Of a DNA stretch of 64,000 bases, positions 18,094 through 25,848 are shown piece after piece. The notes beneath the pieces were generated by a model. It ran no database searches. It was not told the origin of the DNA and saw nothing but the letters and a program-made list of their open reading frames with translations. Both the position numbers and the translations under genes were made by a program. Origin of the DNA: Marinomonas maritima (GTDB lineage: Bacteria; Pseudomonadota; Gammaproteobacteria; Pseudomonadales; Marinomonadaceae). The stretch's first letter is position 1, and each line of letters begins with the position of its first letter. The stretch covers positions 631,001-695,000 of the forward strand of contig NZ_JAMZEG020000002.1 in assembly GCF_024435075.2 (NCBI RefSeq). Reading direction: 5' to 3'.

Positions 18094-18862
18094 AATTCCA
18101 ATTGATGTCGGGTAGGGATTCGAAGCTGGGTCTGGCGAAATAATAGCCTTGGAAAAGATAAATGCCCATGTCTTGTAAGGTGTGGTATTCCGCTTTTGTT
18201 TCGACGCCTTCTGCGACAACTATCATGTTGAGATCGTTAAATAAATTAACCAAATTACGGACTATTATTTGCCGTTTTTTATCTTTATCGATGTTTTTGA
18301 TGAGTGCTATGTCAATCTTGGTAATGTCGGTTTTTAAATCTGCGAGTTGGTTCAGTCCATTAAAGCCAGAGCCAAAGTCATCTGTCGCGGTGAGAAAACC
18401 TTGTGCTTGATAGTGCTGGATAATGGATTCTAGATGGGCGCTGTCGGTGACTTGTTCGTTTTCAGTAAATTCGAAGATTATTTTTTCTTTTGGAAAATGA
18501 AATTCTTCCGCCGCATTGAGGGTTGTTTGAATACAAAGCTCTGGTTTATAAACCGCGTTTGGTAAAAAATTAATGCTGAGAAAGCTGTGTGTGTGAATAT
18601 TCAGTCTGGCGGCCAGTTTAATAGCTTTAACGCGGCAGCTTTGATCAAAGCGATATCGATTGGTATCATTGACGTTCTGAAAAATGTGAAAAGCACCTTC
18701 ATTATTGAGACCACGAGCAAGGGCTTCTTGTGCGAAGACGGTTTTTGTCTGGCTGTTAATAATCGGCTGAAAGGCCATCGTGAAGTCGAACCCTAGATCG
18801 CACCCAGTCGCGCATTCTGCACAACCTAATTTTCGAAAGTCCTTCTGCTGCATTTCGTTCAT
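18092..18862 (-). CDS. EAL-domain c-di-GMP phosphodiesterase with N-terminal Cys triplet
   Basis: 256 residues, essentially one EAL domain. All catalytic landmarks are present: EAL at 46-48, the Asn of INFLP, the Glu of FEFTEN, the DDFGSGF loop, the Lys of ITKID, the Glu of VAEGVET and the Gln of FQGYYFARP. It should therefore linearise c-di-GMP to pGpG. Ahead of the domain is a short segment with Cys14, Cys17 and Cys21 (GCAECATGCD), which could bind a metal or sense redox state; this is inference. No membrane helix or PAS domain is seen. It is a lone gene. Confidence 0.9.
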   Translation of the reverse strand: MNEMQQKDFRKLGCAECATGCDLGFDFTMAFQPIINSQTKTVFAQEALARGLNNEGAFHIFQNVNDTNRYRFDQSCRVKAIKLAARLNIHTHSFLSINFLPNAVYKPELCIQTTLNAAEEFHFPKEKIIFEFTENEQVTDSAHLESIIQHYQAQGFLTATDDFGSGFNGLNQLADLKTDITKIDIALIKNIDKDKKRQIIVRNLVNLFNDLNMIVVAEGVETKAEYHTLQDMGIYLFQGYYFARPSFESLPDINWN

Positions 18863-19068
18863 CCTCCTGTTTTATGTCTGTCTAGCATGGATAGTCGACA
18901 CTAACGATGTCGTCGTACCCTGTTCGGAAAAATATGAATATTATATTAAACAATAGAGCTTTTATTATAGTTTTTCTAGTCGGCGATATTTTTTTATGTG
19001 TGGCGTCATCACTCTATAAAAATAACGTATTACGCGGTCTTTGGTACGTCTTATTGTGTGATAAATCA
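18863..19068. other. Spacer between the EAL gene and the AGCS terminator
   Basis: AT-rich sequence with no ORF of note. It presumably carries the EAL gene promoter; no convincing operator or repeat is seen. Confidence 0.4.
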
Positions 19069-19113
19069 AAATAATAAGGGCCAGCCGTTTTCACGGACTG
19101 ACCCTTATTATTT
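19069..19113. terminator. Intrinsic terminator of the AGCS gene
   Basis: Arms reading AATAATAAGGGCCAGCCG and CGGACTGACCCTTATTATT pair with two internal mismatches. The stem lies just downstream of the minus-strand symporter gene. Confidence 0.75.
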
Positions 19114-19143
19114 CAATGTTTATATTTCTTTTAAATGAATAGA

Positions 19144-20658
19144 TTATTTCTCTACTGTTTTTTCTGCTTGTTGCTTGTCATAACGTTTTTCCCAGAACTC
19201 TGCGCCTTTGATACCAAGGGCTTTCGGGTTAAAGGTGTACTCGGTTACGCCAGACGCTTTTTGCGCTTCATAATCTCGTAGCGCTTTCATAGTAGGTTTC
19301 GCCATGAAGAAAATGGTGATAATACCAACAATGTTTAACCAAGCCATTAGACCTACACCAACATCACCTAGATTCCATATGTAACCTGCGGTGTTAACAG
19401 TGCCGTATGCCACCATAAACATGATAAGCAGTTTAACGAATGTCAATGACACATTGATCTTCAACGCACGACGTAGGTACGCTACATTGGTTTCGGCAAT
19501 ATAGTAGTAAGCCAAGATAGTAGTGAATGCGAAGAAGAATAACGCGATACCAACAAAAATCGGGCCGGTACTTCCAAACACACTTGCCAATGCCATTTGC
19601 GTGAACGCAGGAGAGGCAATAATAGTAGATGGATCGACATTTTGTACAATGAATTGACCATCAGCTAATGTACCTTGCACATTGTATTGCTGAGTAATCA
19701 GAATCATCAACGCCGTTGCCGTACAGATAAATAATGTATCTATATAAACAGAGAACGCTTGAACAAGACCTTGCTGTGCAGGGTGTTGTACTTCTGCTGC
19801 TGCTGCTGCATGAGGTCCAGTTCCTTGGCCTGCTTCGTTTGAGTAAACACCACGCTTTACGCCCCAACCGATTGCTGCACCGAAACCTGCTTGAGCAGTG
19901 AATGCATCGGAGAAGATTAAACCGAAGATGCCAGGCACTTTGTCTAGGTTAAGGAAAACAACGATTAGCGCCATCACAATATAACCAAGCGCCATGAATG
20001 GCACGATGATTTGGGTGAAGTTCGCAATGCGCTTGATGCCACCAAAAATGATGAATGCCAACACAACCAAGATGACAGCCAGAGCAACTAATTTAGTTGA
20101 GCCTACGTCACCAAATGAGCTTGATACAACAACACCTTCACCGAAGATTTGTACCACAGCGTTGCCAACAGAGTTTGCTTGAATACCAGGTAAGAAAACG
20201 CCACAGGCAATAATAGAAGACAAAGCAAATAATACGCCTAACCAGCGCCAGCCTAGGCAACGCTCGAAGTAATATGCAGGGCCACCACGATATTGTCCGT
20301 CTTCGCTTACTTTATAAATCTGACCTAAGGTCGATTCTGCATACGCGGTGCTAGCGCCTAAGAACGCCACAACCCACATCCAAAAAATGGCACCAGGGCC
20401 ACCAAAACCAATGGCTGCTGCAACCCCGGCAATGTTACCTGTGCCAACACGGCCAGATAAAGAAACCGCCAGTGCTTGGAAAGAAGAAATCCCTTTGTCT
20501 GATTCGTTTGGATTGAACAGTAGAGAAAACATTTCTTTGAAATGTCGTACTTGAGCAAAACGCGTCAGAATAGAGTAGAAAAGGCCCGCTCCTAGGCATA
20601 GAAAAATTAGGGCAGGGCTCCAAATGATCCCGTTTAAGAAATCAATGAATGCTTGCAT
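19144..20658 (-). CDS. Alanine/glycine:cation symporter (AGCS family)
   Basis: 504 residues with about 10-11 hydrophobic helices. AGCS carriers import alanine and/or glycine with Na+ or H+. The family signature is clear: SLSGRVGTGNIAGVAAAIGFGGPGAIFWM begins at about residue 66 (quoted here as SLSGRVGTGNIAGV), and GWGVKRGVYSNEAGQG lies around 262-277. The gene is monocistronic, with its own terminator and a roughly 150-nt leader that contains a terminator-like hairpin (see 20788-20807). Confidence 0.93.
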   Translation of the reverse strand: MQAFIDFLNGIIWSPALIFLCLGAGLFYSILTRFAQVRHFKEMFSLLFNPNESDKGISSFQALAVSLSGRVGTGNIAGVAAAIGFGGPGAIFWMWVVAFLGASTAYAESTLGQIYKVSEDGQYRGGPAYYFERCLGWRWLGVLFALSSIIACGVFLPGIQANSVGNAVVQIFGEGVVVSSSFGDVGSTKLVALAVILVVLAFIIFGGIKRIANFTQIIVPFMALGYIVMALIVVFLNLDKVPGIFGLIFSDAFTAQAGFGAAIGWGVKRGVYSNEAGQGTGPHAAAAAEVQHPAQQGLVQAFSVYIDTLFICTATALMILITQQYNVQGTLADGQFIVQNVDPSTIIASPAFTQMALASVFGSTGPIFVGIALFFFAFTTILAYYYIAETNVAYLRRALKINVSLTFVKLLIMFMVAYGTVNTAGYIWNLGDVGVGLMAWLNIVGIITIFFMAKPTMKALRDYEAQKASGVTEYTFNPKALGIKGAEFWEKRYDKQQAEKTVEK

Positions 20659-20787
20659 AGTTAGTCCTCGATAAGGTTAGCTCGATGAGCTTTTTTAGTT
20701 TTTATTTGATTACTAAGGTGCTGTGATTATGGGGATTGTTATCTTAGTCATACGTGAAGCTACGTTGTAATCCGTATATTACGTATA

Positions 20788-20807
20788 AAAATGCACCGTC
20801 GCGGTGC
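20788..20807 (-). promoter_or_regulatory. Terminator-like hairpin in the AGCS leader
   Basis: On the minus strand GCACCG-CGA-CGGTGC (20807 to 20793) is followed by ATTTTTAT. It lies about 135 nt before the AGCS start with no upstream minus-strand gene to terminate, so it may be a leader attenuator. I recognise no known riboswitch around it. Confidence 0.5.
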
Positions 20808-20829
20808 GAATCTACCATGAAAAAGAAAT

Positions 20830-20916
20830 GAGATCTATTTGTAACAGTGAGGAATGCCACATTTTATAAGAAATTTATTAAGACAAAATACATGACGTTT
20901 CACGAGATCTATTTGT
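20830..20916. repeat. 13-bp direct repeat in the AGCS/COG4315 spacer
   Basis: GAGATCTATTTGT occurs at 20830-20842 and again at 20904-20916, 74 bp apart (about seven helical turns). Confidence 0.8.
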
Positions 20917-21033
20917 TTTTTTATCTTTTATTATGAAAGTACAATTATTTTTAATGAGACTGCATCCAATTAGCTATGTTACTTCGTCTTTAATAGTGTA
21001 AGAACATTTTTTAAGACAAAACGGAGTATTGAT

Positions 21034-21414
21034 ATGAAGTTACAACTTAGAACGGTTGCCGCTAGTGTTGCCATTTTACTTGCGCCTATGGTGATTAGCT
21101 CGAATGCCTTTGCCGCTGATGATGTGTTGATGGATAAATCAGGTATGACGCTTTATACCTTTGATAAAGATTCAAAAGATCAGTCTAACTGTAACGACGG
21201 TTGTGCTGTTAAATGGCCACCTTTTGTCGCGAGTCAAGGGGCTAAAGCTAAGTCAGGGTTTGGTGTGATTAAACGCGATGATGGCACTCAACAATGGACG
21301 TATCAAAATAAGCCTTTGTACACTTGGTCTGGTGACATAGAGCAAGGCGATATGAATGGTGATGGTCTTGGTGGTGTTTGGCATGTCGCGAAAAAAGTTG
21401 CGAGCGTTTATTGA
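21034..21414 (+). CDS. COG4315 secreted-repeat protein
   Basis: 126 residues. A Sec signal peptide covers about 1-27 (cleavage after NAFA). The mature part has two copies of the family motif, first MDKSGMTLYTFDKDS (about 33-47), then QQWTYQNKPLYTWSGD (about 88-103), plus a C-x3-C pair in SNCNDGCAVKWPP. This is the COG4315/PF03640 secreted family of unknown function, often encoded beside ECF sigma and anti-sigma genes, as here. It precedes the sigma gene by 136 nt with a hairpin between. Confidence 0.88.
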   Translation: MKLQLRTVAASVAILLAPMVISSNAFAADDVLMDKSGMTLYTFDKDSKDQSNCNDGCAVKWPPFVASQGAKAKSGFGVIKRDDGTQQWTYQNKPLYTWSGDIEQGDMNGDGLGGVWHVAKKVASVY

Positions 21415-21480
21415 TCTCTGCCTAAATTGTTTGAAAAGTAAATAATTGCTTTTGTGTCTCCCCATATTCTTGTAGTTTTG

Positions 21481-21514
21481 AACAAAGCAGGGAACGTTAG
21501 TTCACTGCTTTGTT
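21481..21514 (+). terminator. Stem-loop between the COG4315 gene and the sigma factor gene
   Basis: Perfect 10-bp arms AACAAAGCAG (21481-21490) and CTGCTTTGTT (21505-21514), with a 14-nt loop. There is no long T run, so it is a weak terminator or a processing site. Confidence 0.5.
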
Positions 21515-21550
21515 TGGGGGCGCACGTCGCTTTTTCAGAGGGAGAATGGG

Positions 21551-22096
21551 TTGTCAGTTGGTGAATTAGAATGGTGCTATCAAGTAAATGCTTTGCTATA
21601 TCGGGTGCAAAAACAAGATAAGAAAGCGTTGCAGTCTTTATATGAGTTAACCAGTGGGAAGCTTCTTGGTTTAATCTTTCGCATCGTTAAGGACGAGTCC
21701 GAAGCTGAAGATGTGCTGCAAGATGTTTTTATAAAGGTGTGGCTGCAAGCCAATCAATATAACGGTAAAGGCAGTGCTTGGGCTTGGTTGTGTGTGATGG
21801 TTCGCAATAGCAGCTTAGATCGACTGAGGAAAATACAAAAGCACCCACACGTTTCTACTGACGAAGATGAAGAATTGCTAAATAGCCTGACAGAAAAGTT
21901 TGATGCCCATAACAATATTGCGTTAAACCGGTGTTTGTACACCTTAAAAAATCAAGTTCGAAAAAGTATTCTAATGTCGTATTTACATGGCTATAGCCAT
22001 AGTGAGTTAGCAAAAACGATGTCTGTTCCCTTGGGAACGATGAAGGCATGGATTCGCCGAGGTTTGCAGGAGTTAAAATTATGTCTGGAAGCTTGA
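21551..22096 (+). CDS. ECF-subfamily RNA polymerase sigma factor
   Basis: 181 residues. Sigma region 2 spans about 25-95 (SEAEDVLQDVFIKVW contains the -10-recognition helix), and region 4 about 120-178 with the helix-turn-helix HGYSHSELAKTMSVPLGTMKAWIRRG. There is no region 1 or 3, as in ECF factors. The frame begins at a TTG (21551) preceded by an AGAGGGAG ribosome binding site; the nearby ATG at 21545 is out of frame and hits a stop. The downstream gene overlaps it by 16 nt and encodes its probable anti-sigma factor. Confidence 0.9.
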   Translation: MSVGELEWCYQVNALLYRVQKQDKKALQSLYELTSGKLLGLIFRIVKDESEAEDVLQDVFIKVWLQANQYNGKGSAWAWLCVMVRNSSLDRLRKIQKHPHVSTDEDEELLNSLTEKFDAHNNIALNRCLYTLKNQVRKSILMSYLHGYSHSELAKTMSVPLGTMKAWIRRGLQELKLCLEA

Positions 22097-22857
22097 GATA
22101 TGAAAAACCAACAGTTTGTGAGCATTTGGCGAGCCAATATGTAATGTCGGTAATGACACCCCTTGTTAAATCTCGTATTGAGAGTTTGCGTTTAAACGTA
22201 CCAGAGCTTGACGAGGCTATTATTCGTTGGTCAGAACGCGCCGTAACGTTCCATGAAAACTTACCTGAGAAACAACCTTCGAGTCATGTGTGGAAGAGGA
22301 TTGAACGGTCTATTTTTCCACCATCAAGAAAAATCAAGGCGAACAAATCATGGTTGAGTAGTCTGATTTTTTGGCAGGTGACAGGTGTTGGGGCTAGTCT
22401 GGTGTCGCTAATTTTGGTGGTGACCTTATCTACAGGCTTATCAAAACCAGATATGTCATTGCCTTTAATAAGCTCAACCCCAAGTTATACGGCCGTTATG
22501 TCTTCAAACTCTAACGGAGTAAGAGAAAGTGATGATATTCGTTTTGTGGTTAATGTGTATCAGAAAACTGAAGCAGCCCCATCAAGATTGTTTATACAAT
22601 GGTCTCAAAGGAAGCCTCGTGTCAATAATACCAGTATGCATGTTTGGGCAGAAAACCAAAACACGGGAGAACTCACTTATATTGGTGTAGAGTCAAATGA
22701 GTCTAAGGTCTTGGCATTGAACAAAATCACATGGTTAGCGGTGTCGAACAGCAGTCACCTTATTTTCACCAAAAATGAGAGCAAGCCGACTGAAAATAAC
22801 ACTTTATTTTCAGGTCCTTGTATTCAGTTAGGCAGTTGGAAAAATGAAGCGACATAA
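22081..22857 (+). CDS. Anti-sigma factor, RskA-like
   Basis: 258 residues. The cytoplasmic N-terminus (about 1-85) should bind the upstream sigma factor. One membrane helix lies at about 92-120, and the periplasmic C-terminal domain of about 135 residues looks like the anti-sigma-K domain, with motifs such as LFIQWSQRKP and LTYIGVES. The zinc HxxxCxxC motif of other anti-sigma classes is absent. The start at 22081 is preceded by AGGAG at 8 nt, within the end of the sigma gene; an earlier in-frame ATG at 22048 lacks such a site. The 16-nt overlap implies coupled translation. Confidence 0.85.
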   Translation: MSGSLRYEKPTVCEHLASQYVMSVMTPLVKSRIESLRLNVPELDEAIIRWSERAVTFHENLPEKQPSSHVWKRIERSIFPPSRKIKANKSWLSSLIFWQVTGVGASLVSLILVVTLSTGLSKPDMSLPLISSTPSYTAVMSSNSNGVRESDDIRFVVNVYQKTEAAPSRLFIQWSQRKPRVNNTSMHVWAENQNTGELTYIGVESNESKVLALNKITWLAVSNSSHLIFTKNESKPTENNTLFSGPCIQLGSWKNEAT

Positions 22858-23041
22858 TCACCTTTGTGTTATATGACGTTGGTGTTTCTATCGAGGTTTA
22901 AGTTTAGAAAATGTCGAGAACTTGCCTATGTGACTCGATTTTTGGAAAACTAAGCGCAGGGCATTCCTCTTAACCAAGCTAGTATGGTGCTTCAGCTTAA
23001 TTGCTTTTGCTATTTTCAAGCACCCTCTAGGTAGGGCTTCT
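22858..23041. other. Spacer before the methyltransferase pseudogene
   Basis: No ORF, repeat or clear terminator is visible. It may contain further eroded sequence belonging to the adjacent pseudogene neighbourhood. Confidence 0.35.
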
Positions 23042-23478
23042 ATGTCTCATTTTCGTGTTCGTTATTAAACGCTTGAGTTTGATAAGACCGATATCCATGT
23101 ACTTACTCGCCGTGATAAACAAGAGTTTTCAGACGACGATAACACCGCTTTCAATTTAAGGATTTCCTCAGCAGTTTGACCTTTGTTGAGTGTGATATGG
23201 TCATCAGGTGAGGTACTTGCTCATCTCATGTTTAAACATGAAGTGAAAGGGTTAAAGATATTAGAAGTAGGGTGTGGCATAGAGCTGGCAAGCTTGGTGT
23301 TGAACCATAGACTTGCTGATATAACAGCAACGGATTATCACCCTGAAGCGGGTAATTTTTTAAATGAAAATACCTTACTTATACCCATAGTCAGCGTAAA
23401 TCGATTGATGCCTGTTATTTAACCGCGCTATTTAAAGGTCAGGTTTTAACGTATCAAAAAGGTCTGCTTTACCAATAA
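23042..23478 (+). pseudogene. Decayed SAM-dependent methyltransferase gene
   Basis: The ATG at 23042 opens a frame that encodes MSHFRVRY, then TAA (23066-23068), then a recognisable continuation TLEFDKTDIHVLTRR, a second stop TGA where Trp is expected (after ISSAV), then WSSGEVLAHLM and the SAM-binding ILEVGCGIELASLVLNHR with ADITATDYHPEAG. The frame is lost after NENT. A different frame then gives a plausible C-terminus ending FKGQVLTYQKGLLYQ before TAA at 23476. Roughly 90-100 codons of the middle appear deleted. The two nonsense codons fit single substitutions (CAA to TAA, TGG to TGA). It is clearly non-functional. Confidence 0.8.
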
Positions 23479-23503
23479 GTAATGGTAGCGACCGAGAAAA
23501 GAT

Positions 23504-23534
23504 AAAACGCCCAGCATCATGCTGGGCGTTTTTT
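23504..23534. terminator. Strong intrinsic terminator of the LtaS-like gene
   Basis: Arms AAAACGCCCAGCA and TGCTGGGCGTTTT form a 13-bp perfect stem with a 3-nt loop, flanked by A and T runs. It terminates the minus-strand gene and would also stop reading from the pseudogene side. Confidence 0.92.
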
Positions 23535-23541
23535 ATGTTAA

Positions 23542-25506
23542 TTATTCAGTTCTTATTAAGTCGTACTTTTTCTCGTTATAAAGCCAAGTACCTAATAAAG
23601 GATGCGCAATGGCTTGATTAATGATGTCTGAATCGATCTTATCTCTTGGCAATAGTGTTGAGTTTTCGTAGAGGAAGGTTTTTGGTGATTTTTGTGGCTG
23701 TAATATCACGACTTGGTTTCCCTTCATATAAGCTTGATTGTCGTTAAACTGCATGATGGCTCGTCCAATGTAGTTATCACTGACATTTGTCATATCTTGC
23801 CCAATCATCGGGTGGGTAGAATCCACTCCGATTAATGACAAAAGTGTTGGTGCTAAATCTATTTGGCTAGTGATTCGACTGTCTTGTTTAGGAGTAATGC
23901 CTTCTCCTAGAATAAGTGCCGGTATGTGAAAGCTTGGAATCGGCACTAAGTCTGAACGAGTGGTTCGAGCATCATGGTCAGCAACCACTAAGAATACGGT
24001 ATCCTTCCAATAATTTTCTTTTTTGGCCAGTTTGAAAAAATGGCCAATGGCATGATCTGCGTATTTGACGGCGTTTTCTCGCGTGTTTTTCGGTGTGTTA
24101 TAAAGTTTAATTTTGTTGTCTGGGAACTCATAAGGGTCGTGATTTGATGAGCTAAAAACAAGACTGAAAAAAGGCTTTCCAGATTTAGATTTAGTGACAA
24201 AGTCTTGGTTTGCTTTGCTGAAAAGGTCTTCATCACTCACACCCCAAGAACCTAAAAATTCAGGCTCCACAAAATCTTTTTCTTCGATGATAGAGTCAAG
24301 CCCGTTGCCTAGGAAAAACGTTTTCATGTTATCAAAGTGGGCGCCACCGCCGTATATGAAATTGGTGTCGTAACCTTGTCTGCCAAGCAATTTGGCGATA
24401 GTGAAAAAGTTTGTTTGAGAGTTAGGTAGTTTCACGGTGCTGCGCGCTGGTGTTGGTACAAAGCCAGTTATAACGGCCTCTATACCTCGAACGGAGCGAG
24501 TGCCGGTGGCGTACAAATTATTGAATGACCATCCTTCTGGTACTAATTTATCGTATTCAGGCGTTAAAGGAAGCCCGCCTAAGCTGCCAACAAATTGTGC
24601 ACCCAAGCTTTCTTCAAGAATAATAACGAGGTTCTTAGGTCTATCAAAATGTCGCGTCGCTACCTGTTTATGCAGTGTAGGAAATTCAGAAGACGTAAAT
24701 TGGGTTTTTTCCAACCCCATCGCTTTATGTATCTGCGTAATCACGTCGTCTTGTTTCATGTTGGGATATAGCTCAAAAGAACTGACTTCACCTGACATTT
24801 GACTAACGGCGTATAACAGAGAGTACGTAGAGTTCAACGTTAAGCTATTTACCAACGGATCATTCGTAAAAGCAGTGTAACTCGGATTAATGGCTCTATG
24901 CTGTAAGCTTGAGCGAGCTCCAAGAAATGCCAGAGTGAAAACAATGACGACTAAGACGGGTCGCTCGAACCATTTTGGTTGTGGATGGCTGAGGATGCTT
25001 TGCTTGCGGAAAAACTGATACGCCAAAATAATAGTAATGGTGGTGATCAATGACGTCATCAGTAGGGTGAGCTTATGACCCTCAATCAGCATGGAAAAAA
25101 CTTCTTTTGGGTAGAGTAAGTATTCTACAAAAAGACGATTGGGTCTTAAGCTGTACTCTTCAATAAAAGCGGGGGTTGATGCTTCCATAAAAATAAGCAA
25201 AACAAAAACGCTGGTTAACCAGATTAGAGTAAGTGTATTCCAAACTCGATTTAGATAGGGAATACCCGAAATGAGTAAGCTAATGACGGCTGGGATACCG
25301 ATTAAGTATGAAATTGAAGCGAGATCAATACGCAAACCAAAGCCCAATAAGGTTAGCCAATCGCCCATAGAATCGATGCGATCAAACTTCCAAGCCATTA
25401 AAAATATACGGCTGACTGTGAGACAAAAAAGTGTGAGTACTAAAAAAAATAGATACGGTTTAAGTGGAGAAATAAGACGCATTAATAGTTTTTTTGATTC
25501 GATCAT
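23542..25506 (-). CDS. LtaS/OpgB-like sulfatase-fold phosphoglycerol transferase
   Basis: 654 residues. The N-terminal third has five hydrophobic helices. From about 290 a sulfatase-type domain faces the periplasm: NLVIILEESLGAQFVGSLGG (start quoted as NLVIILEESLG), the TGTRSVRG motif with the likely catalytic Thr, HDPYEFPDN and VVADHDART with metal-binding Asp/His residues. This architecture is that of lipoteichoic-acid synthase and of OpgB, which in Gram-negatives adds phosphoglycerol to periplasmic glucans. The acceptor here is unknown. It is monocistronic. Confidence 0.88.
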   Translation of the reverse strand: MIESKKLLMRLISPLKPYLFFLVLTLFCLTVSRIFLMAWKFDRIDSMGDWLTLLGFGLRIDLASISYLIGIPAVISLLISGIPYLNRVWNTLTLIWLTSVFVLLIFMEASTPAFIEEYSLRPNRLFVEYLLYPKEVFSMLIEGHKLTLLMTSLITTITIILAYQFFRKQSILSHPQPKWFERPVLVVIVFTLAFLGARSSLQHRAINPSYTAFTNDPLVNSLTLNSTYSLLYAVSQMSGEVSSFELYPNMKQDDVITQIHKAMGLEKTQFTSSEFPTLHKQVATRHFDRPKNLVIILEESLGAQFVGSLGGLPLTPEYDKLVPEGWSFNNLYATGTRSVRGIEAVITGFVPTPARSTVKLPNSQTNFFTIAKLLGRQGYDTNFIYGGGAHFDNMKTFFLGNGLDSIIEEKDFVEPEFLGSWGVSDEDLFSKANQDFVTKSKSGKPFFSLVFSSSNHDPYEFPDNKIKLYNTPKNTRENAVKYADHAIGHFFKLAKKENYWKDTVFLVVADHDARTTRSDLVPIPSFHIPALILGEGITPKQDSRITSQIDLAPTLLSLIGVDSTHPMIGQDMTNVSDNYIGRAIMQFNDNQAYMKGNQVVILQPQKSPKTFLYENSTLLPRDKIDSDIINQAIAHPLLGTWLYNEKKYDLIRTE

Positions 25507-25848
25507 GTGATATCTCTAAAGTAAGCAATATTCGCCTAATTTAGAGGAGGCAGAGTGTAAAAAAAGCCAACGACATTTTTTTCACATTATTTGTATTAGT
25601 GTTAACACCAAGCCACTCTGTCGTAATTCCTAATTTCCAAGGGAGCCTTCGGTCTCTTTTTTACGAAAACTCAAACCCACAAGCTCCTTTCTGTATACGT
25701 TTTCTCTATGAGGTCTAGTCTTTATTTCGATTGCCTCTGTTCAGTCTCTTCTTTACTCTTGATGTCATTGCTTTAGAAAGCCTTTCTCTGCCTAGGCTTG
25801 ATTTTTTTGAGGCCTCTACGCTGAACCATTTTTCCCATAGGAAACTCC
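25507..25848. other. Divergent spacer between the LtaS-like gene and pepD, 342 bp
   Basis: AT-rich sequence next to the LtaS-like start, then a pyrimidine-rich stretch up to pepD. A weak hairpin with a T6 run is present around 25639-25663. There is no ORF with coding character. The promoters of both genes presumably lie here. Confidence 0.4.

Larger units (their letters stand above)
20659..21033. other. Divergent spacer between the AGCS gene and the COG4315 gene, 375 bp
   Basis: It contains no ORF. It holds a terminator-like hairpin on the minus strand (20788-20807), a 13-bp direct repeat (20830-20842 and 20904-20916) and, near the right end, a TGCATCC/CGTC pair with 17-nt spacing that could be an ECF-sigma promoter. 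Both flanking genes must have their promoters here. Confidence 0.6.

Noticed and set aside
20659..21033. Glycine riboswitch before the AGCS symporter gene
   Set aside because: Looked for because AGCS genes often have one; no tandem aptamer core or conserved GG-rich segments are visible.
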